Shown piece by piece: positions 10,162 through 18,228 of a DNA stretch of 64,000 nucleotides (position 1 is the stretch's first letter; each line of letters starts with the position of its first letter). Below the pieces are notes generated by a model. That model had not been told where the DNA came from, searched no databases, and worked only from the letters and a program-made list of their open reading frames with translations. Made by a program: the position numbers and the translations under genes. Source of the DNA: Chlorobiota bacterium (lineage in GTDB: Bacteria; Bacteroidota; Ignavibacteria; Kapaibacteriales; NICIL-2); assembly GCA_026415505.1 (NCBI GenBank), contig JAOAGY010000006.1, positions 1-64,000 of the forward strand. The letters run 5' to 3'.

Positions 10162-11556
10162 ATGAGTGTTGCTTCGATCTATCGACGCGTCGCGATCGTG
10201 TCGGTCGCCTGCGTGGTCGTTTCGGGTTGCTCGAACGAGAACGTTCCTGCTGGCAATCCTGATGCGGGGGACGACAGCAAAAGTGTCGCCGTCACCGTGC
10301 TTATCGATCTCAGCAGAAGCTTCGTGCCGAGTTCACCGGCGGACATGGGTCGAACCGATCCGCTCGCCAACGACATCGGTGCACTGCGTGCACTGAATCG
10401 AGTGCTCGTCGAGCGTTCGTCGTCGTTCGAGCGACTCAAAATCGTGTGGTCGAGAATCGGCAGCGCAAGCTTGGCGGAAAATCTCCTCTGCCCACCGATC
10501 GAGATGAGACCGAGCCTGTTGAAAAACGGTCGTGGATCGATCGCTTCTGCCGATGCACTTGCCGATACGCTGGAAGCGACTCTCGCCAGCATCGCTGAGA
10601 AAATGCGCGACCCACGCTTTCATGCCGATTACACTGACATCGGCGGTGCGTTGGCGATCGCATCGAAAGCAGCCGGACCGACGTATGCGCACCGGTACAT
10701 TGTCGTCCTGTCGGATTTTATCGAGGACTTGCCGCAGAGACGAACCTCGGTCAGTTTCGAATTGCACGGCGAAACAGTCGTTCTGCTTCACAGGGTCGGT
10801 TTCCGTTACAGCGGCGATCTCGATAGTCATCTTGCAAACGTCGGGCGATGGGTCGAGCATCTTCGCCAAGCAGGTGCAGGGAGAGTTGTCGCCATTCCCG
10901 TTCAATTGATGTCGAAGCTCCTGTGGGCATCGCTGCTCGAGGGACAGCCGATCGGAACGCAGATAAACGTTCTGCTGGCTGATGCACGCTGTTTCGAGCA
11001 CGATCTATCGCGTCGCCTTCGCGACGTGGTCAGTGGCATCGCAATCCACATTGCGTCTCGATCCGATACGACGTTCCCGATCGCCGCACGATGGCTCGTC
11101 ACCGATGAAAGCGGCTTGAGACCTCGCGTATCGTCCGCTGTCGAGTACATTCCGACACTCATCAAAAACGGAAAGTCAGTATCGAGACCGCGAGATTTCA
11201 CGGCAGTCCTCGACACTGTGTTCCGGCGGGAAGTCGCCTGCTGGGTACCGCACAACGAAGGTCTTGCAACGACTCTGCGTATGTTGGCATCGCCAGCCAT
11301 CAGTCCAGCGCGGTCGTGTATCGTGGTTGTCGGCAGCTTGTCGTCGCATCGGCATCCGATCCCGGAAACGGTGCACTGCCCTCGGCGGACGTGTGTGCTC
11401 TTGATCAATCTGCCGAGCGGTCGTGAGTCGGGGGATCAGATCGAGCGAGAATTGAGTCGCTGGAAATACGCATTCCGGCGCGGTGGAGCCGAAAAGGTTT
11501 ACGAGATTCAACTCGCCACGTTTACCCCTGACGACCTCGAAGCGATCGAGTGGTGA
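10162..11556 (+). CDS. Lipoprotein with von Willebrand A-like (MIDAS) domain
   Basis: Lipobox VVSGCSN; DLSRS (DxSxS), YTDIGGAL (Thr), VVLSDF (Asp) consistent with a MIDAS. Confidence 0.7.
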   Translation: MSVASIYRRVAIVSVACVVVSGCSNENVPAGNPDAGDDSKSVAVTVLIDLSRSFVPSSPADMGRTDPLANDIGALRALNRVLVERSSSFERLKIVWSRIGSASLAENLLCPPIEMRPSLLKNGRGSIASADALADTLEATLASIAEKMRDPRFHADYTDIGGALAIASKAAGPTYAHRYIVVLSDFIEDLPQRRTSVSFELHGETVVLLHRVGFRYSGDLDSHLANVGRWVEHLRQAGAGRVVAIPVQLMSKLLWASLLEGQPIGTQINVLLADARCFEHDLSRRLRDVVSGIAIHIASRSDTTFPIAARWLVTDESGLRPRVSSAVEYIPTLIKNGKSVSRPRDFTAVLDTVFRREVACWVPHNEGLATTLRMLASPAISPARSCIVVVGSLSSHRHPIPETVHCPRRTCVLLINLPSGRESGDQIERELSRWKYAFRRGGAEKVYEIQLATFTPDDLEAIEW

Positions 11557-11603
11557 AGTCGGAACGCGGATCGCTCGGTAGTCGTCGGCGGAGTGGATCT
11601 GTG

Positions 11604-11652
11604 TTGCGTAATTTGCTTTTGCAGCAGAAGGGAAGGGCGATAGTAGCAGTAC
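11604..11652 (+). repeat. Direct repeat copy 2, promoter-like element upstream of the helicase gene
   Basis: TTGCGTAATTTGCTTTTGCAGCAGAAGGG, 28/29 identical to 8287-8315. Confidence 0.8.
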
Positions 11653-11667
11653 AGCCGCAATGTCCCT

Positions 11668-14600
11668 ATGGCTGATGAATTCGTTTTCACGGCAGCTGCA
11701 CGGTTAGAATCGCTGTGGTCGGACAAGCTCGACGAGCTATTGGCTGATGCGAGCTGTGCGACGATGCGAATCGAATCGCACGATCTGAAGTTCGGCAGCA
11801 TCTCTGGCGATTCAGTATCGGCACTTTTTGCCATCATCGACAAAATCCTTGTTCGTGGCAAGCCGACGCTCTGCGCCTGGGAGTACGAGAACTACCTTTT
11901 GCTCATAGTCGAGCGATTGCGTGCAGGCAACGAGCGCGCTTCTCGAGCGATGCATCTTCCGCGCCCGATCCCACGACGAACAGACGATCAAGAGCTCGGG
12001 TATCGGTTCGATTCTCTCGACATCGACGATCTTGTCGAGCGAGCACGCGCACTGCTTTCCGGCGAAGGATACGTTCCCGACTGCCGCATTCGATTGCCGG
12101 ACATGTTGAAACGACTTGCGAGCCAATACGAAGTCGAACTGGTAGAGCGGATCGGCGAGATCGCCCCGCGACTGCTGCCGATGCTCCACTGGCAAGCACG
12201 TCTTGCCGAGCTCTGCACAGGCATGGATGTGCAGACGAGCAACGAGCGTGTGGACTTCGCATTCGTTGGAAACAAGCAGCGTATGGTGATCGAAGTCGAT
12301 GGACCGCAGCACCGTGTCGGGGTAACAACGCTGTCGGACCAAAAGCGCAATGAACTGCTGAAAAGCTCTGGGTGGAAAATCGGTCGTATTGCCACCGAGA
12401 GGCTACGGGAAGTCGGTACGGATGCGGTTGCAAGAAAAGTTGCAGAATTGCTCGCAGTACCGTGCGATCGTCCGTGCGACGACAATCTCTGGGGATACAT
12501 CCAAGACCACCTCGATATGGAGGCAGCGCTGTTGCTGGTTCTTTATCCGAATGCTTTGCATCAATGCGTGCGTGCGTTGGTGCAGTTGTATTTGCGTGGC
12601 GTTTTGCCGTACGACCGACGGCATACGGTCAAGGTCATCGAAGAGGATCTTTTGGTTGTCCACGAGGCGTTCGTGGTGTTGTGGAATATGTGGGAGAATC
12701 TTACGACGATCTATCCTCAACTGCCGAAGCCGCCGCAACTGGTGCTGCATGTACAACAGCGGCTGCTCGCACCAATGATCGCACCGATGCAGCATCCAGC
12801 GATCACCGCAGTTTCCGAGGAGCGAACCGGTGACGAGTGGGACCTGATACTCTCGCACAGTGCGTTTCTGGGGAGCTGGCAAATCGGCAAGAGGGAACGG
12901 GTGTCGGAGCTACCGCCCGGCATTCCTCGTGTGGCGATTCGGCGAGGAATATCGGTACACGATCACCGGCAAATCGAACTTGTCGAGAAGACCTATGCCG
13001 CCGATCTGGATTACCTGGAACAGTATCTCCGCTTCGAACCAGACGCCGACCAGCTCGTCCGATCAGACAAAGCTGGCGATCGGCGTATCAAGCGCGCTCA
13101 TGCGGCACTGCGATACTTTCTGCAGGGCATTTTTCGTTTTCGCGGCTTCCGTTCCGGGCAGCTGCGTTCGATCGCCCGACTTCTTCAGCGCAAGGATACG
13201 ATCGTTTTGCTTCCGACCGGTGCGGGCAAATCGCTGATCTTCCAGTACAGCAGCATGCTGCAACCAGGCGCGACGCTCGTTGTCGATCCGTTGCTGTCGC
13301 TGATGCTGGATCAAGTCGACAATCTCCGCAGCCGTGGCTTCGACACGGTGGAGATGATCGGGAGCATGCAAGAACAAAGTCAAAGACACGATGTTCTCGA
13401 GCGGTTCGGCGAGCGAAAAATCTTGTTTCTCTACGTGACTCCAGAACGGTTGCAAAACCCGTCGTTTCGCGAACAGCTCCGCGCGACAGCTCGTCTTGTG
13501 ACGATACCGTTTGCCGTCGTCGATGAGGCGCATTGTCTTTCGGAATGGGGGCATGACTTTCGAGTATCGTATCTGCACTTGCCACGTAATCTGCGGAAAT
13601 ACTGTGCGACAGGATCGGGCGACGAGCCGACCATCATCGCTCTGACCGGTACAGCCTCGTATTCGGTTCTGCGAGATTTACGGGTCGAGATGGAAATCAA
13701 AACCGAAGACAGCATCGTCACGCCACCGACATTCGATCGCCCGGAGCTTACTTTCGACGTCCATATCGTCGACGATCCAGAAGCACGTTTCAAGCAACTC
13801 GAGATACTACGGCAGCAATTGCCGAAAAAACTCGGTATAAACCCCAGGACGTTTTTTCTTCCACAAGGGGCGGACACTTGCAGCGGTATCGTTTTTGTCC
13901 CTCATGTCAATGGTCCTTTGGGCGCTCTCGAGATCGCCAACCGACTCGGACATCGGTGCTATTACACTGGCGATGCACCGAAAGGGGTGGGATACGGCGA
14001 TCATGCCGAGCACAAAAGGAATGTTCAGGAACGCTTCAAACGTAACGAAATCCAGGAATTAGTGGCGACGAAATCCTTCGGCATGGGGATAGACAAGCCG
14101 AACATTCGCTACACGATTCACTACGTCATGCCGCAATCCATCGAGGGGTTCTACCAAGAAGCAGGGCGTGCTGGGCGCGATGGCAACAAGTCCTATTGTG
14201 CGATCATTTACTCACCGATGAACCGTTCTGTGTTCGAGGACGTGCTCTTCGAGGGTGACTGGGAAAACGCGCGGAAGATATTTAGGCGGTATTCCAAGGA
14301 TGTGCGAGGCGATCTTGGCGTGCAGCTCTGGTTCGTGTACAACTCGTACAAAGGTGTCGGTAGCGAGATTTCACGAGTGGTATCGCTATTTCGGACAGAG
14401 ATCGAACCGCGATTGGGCAGAGTCAGAGGCACTGTCAAGATAGAGCTGGCAAACAGCGGCAGGGACGAGAACGGAATCAAAAACGACCACGAGCGCTCCC
14501 TGTATCGTCTCATGCTCTTGGGAATTGTCAAGGACTATACGGTCAAGTGGAGCACTCAGGGAAAGTTCTTCGAAATCGAATGTTACCATCCGACACCGAA

Positions 14601-15450
14601 AGAAATGATCGCAGCCTTGCAGCGCTATCTGTTGCAGTACAAGCCGCAGCGGTACGTCGGGGACATGATTGCTCGTATCCCGTCCGAGGAAACGCTTCCC
14701 GAGGCGATCGAGCCAGCGATACGAGTGTTGATCGAGTTCATCTACAGCGAGATCGTCAGTCGGCGCAAGCAAGCGATCCGGCAAATGTGCGATTTGTGCG
14801 AGAGCTTTCGCAGCGATGAAGAATTTCGCCGCCAGATGCTCAATTACCTTCAGGAGTCAGAGTTTAGTGGTATCCTCAAAGAATGGCTCGGAAAAGGATT
14901 CGATGAAATCGGACTGGTGGGTATTCACGACGTTCTCTCTCGATGCACCCAAGAGGTCGATTGGCAAGAGCTCCTGGGAACGCTCAATCGTATGTTGACC
15001 GACGATCCCACAAATCTGCCGCTGTTGCTCTTGCGTCTGCTGGTCCGCATCCGTACAAGCGACAGCGAGAGTATCACCGATAGCGATGCGCGAGAGCTTG
15101 CCAGGCAATTGAATCACTTTTTCGAGCATCGCCAACGGCATCACGAGAGCATTCGCCAACTGCTGTTCGACATACTCGCTGATGTGTATGCATCGCGACC
15201 GAAGAGCGCCGACCGAGTCGTTCGTCGAGCGATCGTGCCGGAACTCACCGACGGTCTTTCGGATGAGCTTTACACTGCTCTCTGCGAGCGATACGACCGC
15301 ATTCAACTTCCCGAACTGCGCCGACTATGTCAGTCGCTGCAGCTTCGACGACATATTCTTCGGCTTCAACCGATCGTCGACGGACTCGACAAAATGTTGA
15401 ACAACTCTGCGCCAAACACTCATGAGCCAAGCCGGACCGCTCGAACATGA
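11668..15450 (+). CDS. Large nuclease-helicase: DUF559/Vsr-like PD-(D/E)XK segment plus RecQ-like DEAH helicase core plus long C-terminal region
   Basis: RVDFAFVGNKQRMVIEVDGPQH...LLKSSGWKIGRI; helicase motifs LLPTGAGKSLIFQ, VVDEAHCLSEWGHDFR, IALTGTAS, MGIDKPNIRYTIHYVMPQSIEGFYQEAGRAGRDG. Confidence 0.85.
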   Translation: MADEFVFTAAARLESLWSDKLDELLADASCATMRIESHDLKFGSISGDSVSALFAIIDKILVRGKPTLCAWEYENYLLLIVERLRAGNERASRAMHLPRPIPRRTDDQELGYRFDSLDIDDLVERARALLSGEGYVPDCRIRLPDMLKRLASQYEVELVERIGEIAPRLLPMLHWQARLAELCTGMDVQTSNERVDFAFVGNKQRMVIEVDGPQHRVGVTTLSDQKRNELLKSSGWKIGRIATERLREVGTDAVARKVAELLAVPCDRPCDDNLWGYIQDHLDMEAALLLVLYPNALHQCVRALVQLYLRGVLPYDRRHTVKVIEEDLLVVHEAFVVLWNMWENLTTIYPQLPKPPQLVLHVQQRLLAPMIAPMQHPAITAVSEERTGDEWDLILSHSAFLGSWQIGKRERVSELPPGIPRVAIRRGISVHDHRQIELVEKTYAADLDYLEQYLRFEPDADQLVRSDKAGDRRIKRAHAALRYFLQGIFRFRGFRSGQLRSIARLLQRKDTIVLLPTGAGKSLIFQYSSMLQPGATLVVDPLLSLMLDQVDNLRSRGFDTVEMIGSMQEQSQRHDVLERFGERKILFLYVTPERLQNPSFREQLRATARLVTIPFAVVDEAHCLSEWGHDFRVSYLHLPRNLRKYCATGSGDEPTIIALTGTASYSVLRDLRVEMEIKTEDSIVTPPTFDRPELTFDVHIVDDPEARFKQLEILRQQLPKKLGINPRTFFLPQGADTCSGIVFVPHVNGPLGALEIANRLGHRCYYTGDAPKGVGYGDHAEHKRNVQERFKRNEIQELVATKSFGMGIDKPNIRYTIHYVMPQSIEGFYQEAGRAGRDGNKSYCAIIYSPMNRSVFEDVLFEGDWENARKIFRRYSKDVRGDLGVQLWFVYNSYKGVGSEISRVVSLFRTEIEPRLGRVRGTVKIELANSGRDENGIKNDHERSLYRLMLLGIVKDYTVKWSTQGKFFEIECYHPTPKEMIAALQRYLLQYKPQRYVGDMIARIPSEETLPEAIEPAIRVLIEFIYSEIVSRRKQAIRQMCDLCESFRSDEEFRRQMLNYLQESEFSGILKEWLGKGFDEIGLVGIHDVLSRCTQEVDWQELLGTLNRMLTDDPTNLPLLLLRLLVRIRTSDSESITDSDARELARQLNHFFEHRQRHHESIRQLLFDILADVYASRPKSADRVVRRAIVPELTDGLSDELYTALCERYDRIQLPELRRLCQSLQLRRHILRLQPIVDGLDKMLNNSAPNTHEPSRTART

Positions 15451-16450
15451 TGCATTGATCCAACGGCTCATCGAGCAGCTAAAAACGCTGGAGAAAGGAC
15501 AGAAGCTGTTTACCGATGCAGAGCATCGTCTCGACGAAGTGCTCGGTGCAGCATCTCGCAGTCTCGAGATCGGAGAGATTATGCGGGAAAAACTCGATGG
15601 CATGCCGGCTGAATTGACCCAGAAGTTCGAGTCGCTCTACGCCAGCCTTCAGCAAAGTCTTCAGCGTTACCATGAAGACGTTGCCGATCTCTATACCAAG
15701 TATCGAACACTCGGCCAGCAACTTACCAGCGAAGGAGCGTTGGAGCGGTTGCAAGGTGTTTACGAACGACTCGGGACGATCCGAGAACAATTGAATGCAG
15801 CAGTCTCGGAACAGTTTCACCAGGTCACGCAGACGATCACCGAGGTAGCCAGTCAGGCGTCCAATACTGCCCAGCAGGTAACGGCGGCGATTGCAGCCAC
15901 AGTGAAACAACTCCAAAGAGACGTCGCCGAGCAAGTATCTGCACTGCCTTCCTTCGTTCAGAAAGCCGTCGATGCTCAAATGGGGAAAGCCGCCGCAGAG
16001 ATTTCCCGAACGATCGAGCAGAATACCGCATCGCTGCGGTCGGTCGGCGAAGTCATCGAACGTCAGCGAACCATCGAGCAAGGTATCAAAACGATCGTCG
16101 AAGTCCACACCGCGCGCTATCGCGACATCATTCAGCGGCTCGATGCATCCGACAAAAGCGCCGAACGACGTCACGACGACATCGTCCACATCGCCAATCG
16201 GAGCGATGATCTGGAATCCCGCACCAAAGCACTTCAACAGCATACGGAAAAAATCGCCAGTGGTATGGCGATGCTCGTTCGTGCGATGGGAGAGCGTCTC
16301 GACAAACTCGAAAAAGAGCAAGCCGCGCTTGCTCAGAAAATCGAGCAAACAGTCGCAAGCAAAATTTCTCCACTGACCAAGACCCTCTACATCGCTGCCG
16401 GAGCGGCTGTCCTGGCTGTTTTGTTGCTCCTCTACGCTTTGAGTGGTTGA
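15422..16450 (+). CDS. Coiled-coil protein with a C-terminal TM anchor
   Basis: Long heptad-rich region ending LYIAAGAAVLAVLLLLYALSG; overlaps the helicase gene by 29 bp. Confidence 0.75.
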   Translation: MSQAGPLEHDALIQRLIEQLKTLEKGQKLFTDAEHRLDEVLGAASRSLEIGEIMREKLDGMPAELTQKFESLYASLQQSLQRYHEDVADLYTKYRTLGQQLTSEGALERLQGVYERLGTIREQLNAAVSEQFHQVTQTITEVASQASNTAQQVTAAIAATVKQLQRDVAEQVSALPSFVQKAVDAQMGKAAAEISRTIEQNTASLRSVGEVIERQRTIEQGIKTIVEVHTARYRDIIQRLDASDKSAERRHDDIVHIANRSDDLESRTKALQQHTEKIASGMAMLVRAMGERLDKLEKEQAALAQKIEQTVASKISPLTKTLYIAAGAAVLAVLLLLYALSG

Positions 16451-16464
16451 CCGCTCGCCACCGC

Positions 16465-17091
16465 TCAGAGGTTGAACAGCAGTTTCACCAGCCGATCGAT
16501 GTTGTACACGTTCCGCCTGGTGAGTTTGGTGCGGTCGCCGCGACATCGCGAGAGCAATTCGACTCGCCCAGCCGTTGCTGTACAGCCTTGTTGGATCGAG
16601 CCGTAACGGATTTCGTAGCCCATGATCGCCGCACAATCTTGGCTGACGATCGGAGTGATGATGACCTGCTGTTTGAAGTTGTGATTGTCCACAGCCTCGA
16701 TCGGCGGAATTTTGTCGATGCCGAGCAGGTCCACGTACTGGCATTTCTGCGTCAACCGCACGGGTTTGAATTTGTCCTGCAGCGTCAGCGTCACGGTGTT
16801 CTGATCTTCCGAGCCGGTAATGACGAGCATCGTGTTGGCGATGTCGACGTTCTCGTAAACGATTTCGAACGGTTCGTTGCGGGGAATCGTAAAGCTGTCC
16901 CCCGGCTTTTGAAAATTCAATCGGTGCTTCGGTCCGGATGTTGTCTGCAGCAGCACATTGTCGCCACTGATGTTGACGGTGATGGAATCGGCGATCATAT
17001 GGGGAAGCTGATACGACGGAGTGATGCAACCACTAGCGACAAGTATCAGCAGAATTGCGGCACAAAGACCGACGACGCGCGGTGCATTCAT
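16465..17091 (-). CDS. Putative lipoprotein, unknown function
   Basis: MNAPRVVGLCAAILLILVASGCITPS lipobox. Confidence 0.65.
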   Translation of the reverse strand: MNAPRVVGLCAAILLILVASGCITPSYQLPHMIADSITVNISGDNVLLQTTSGPKHRLNFQKPGDSFTIPRNEPFEIVYENVDIANTMLVITGSEDQNTVTLTLQDKFKPVRLTQKCQYVDLLGIDKIPPIEAVDNHNFKQQVIITPIVSQDCAAIMGYEIRYGSIQQGCTATAGRVELLSRCRGDRTKLTRRNVYNIDRLVKLLFNL

Positions 17092-17104
17092 CGAAAGACT
17101 CCTT

Positions 17105-18166
17105 TTATGGAACGACATCGTACGGTACCTCCAGTTTCATAGCGGCAGCATGCCACACCTGGTGCCCTGTTCCTGGCTCGGTGGCGATAGTCATCATGAG
17201 TTTGGGTCGCCTGCGCAAACAGTCGAGATTCAGAAACTGACCGTATGTTCCGTCCTCTACCGAGCGCCCGATGTTGTTCATGTTGCCCACGATGACTACC
17301 CGAACTGCACGATCGGTCGAGCAGTGCACCGCAAGCGAGGAAAAGATGCGGCGGTAATCCGACGGCTCCGCCATCGGTACATCCATCAACATGCGGTGAA
17401 TCACAGACCATCCCACCGAATCGTACACGAACGTTCCATCGGTGCGATGGATGCGAACTTCGCTGTACGCCGAAAGCAATTCGTGAAGGCGACTTTCGAG
17501 TGCTCGGTGGATCCGAGAACTCGGCCGCGATACCACGTAGATGTCCAGAACACCGGTTTCCTGTTTCGGTTGCGCGACTGGTTCCGACTGCGGCGCGGAA
17601 ACGCTCTGCTGCTTCTCTGCCTGCGCGATCGATGCGAATGCGACAGGAACGAATCGAAACTCGGCTCCGCTTGTGCGTGCGAGCGACTTCAGTTGTGCAA
17701 TGTACTGGCTTTCGCTGCCGATGCACATGACGAACTTCGTGTGTAAACGGTGCGGTACTGCTGCCGGTCGCGAAATCGAGTCAGGCGCGATGACGACGAC
17801 AACTGCCGCTTTCTGTGCCAATGCACGTTCGATGTCGCGCTGGGGGGCAGCACCGAGCTGGGCAGGAAGGAGCGACGATAGTTCGCTTCCGATACGGTCG
17901 CTGGTGAGAGGTTCGGGGCGCAGACGGTTGCCCGCATCGGCAGTGTAACGGACGATCGTATCGCCGACGATCGCCATCGAAAAGCCCTGTTGCAGCTCGC
18001 TCAGCGCCGAGAGCTGCCGAGCCAAGACGGGCACCAGTTCATCTTTGCCGACCTCCGAGAGAACGACGACGATGACACGCTTGTCTCCCCGGAGGAAAAC
18101 GATCGCGAGAACCCCGAGCACTGCTACGAGTGCGAAGATGGCAAGCAGCCGTATGCGCCGATTCAT
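17105..18166 (-). CDS. N-terminally membrane-anchored protein with possible degenerate VWA-like folds
   Basis: MNRRIRLLAIFALVAVLGVLAIVFLRG anchor; alternating hydrophobic strands (VIVVVLSEV, AVVVVIAPDS, VRVVIVGNMNN). Confidence 0.6.
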   Translation of the reverse strand: MNRRIRLLAIFALVAVLGVLAIVFLRGDKRVIVVVLSEVGKDELVPVLARQLSALSELQQGFSMAIVGDTIVRYTADAGNRLRPEPLTSDRIGSELSSLLPAQLGAAPQRDIERALAQKAAVVVVIAPDSISRPAAVPHRLHTKFVMCIGSESQYIAQLKSLARTSGAEFRFVPVAFASIAQAEKQQSVSAPQSEPVAQPKQETGVLDIYVVSRPSSRIHRALESRLHELLSAYSEVRIHRTDGTFVYDSVGWSVIHRMLMDVPMAEPSDYRRIFSSLAVHCSTDRAVRVVIVGNMNNIGRSVEDGTYGQFLNLDCLRRRPKLMMTIATEPGTGHQVWHAAAMKLEVPYDVVP

Positions 18167-18228
18167 AGCAACCACCACCATTGATTACCGCCGGCAAATT
18201 TAGTGTGCTGGTCAGTATCGACTTGGAA

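Noticed and set aside
8402-16450. Direct assignment of the island to Zorya, DISARM, BREX, Druantia or Dpd
   Set aside because: Only the helicase and general membrane/helicase logic are reminiscent; diagnostic partners (ZorA/B, DrmABC, PglZ/BrxC, DpdA, etc.) are not recognisable.
16435-16470. Imperfect hairpin between convergent genes 16450 and 16465 as a terminator
   Set aside because: Stem is imperfect and there is no T-run on either strand.
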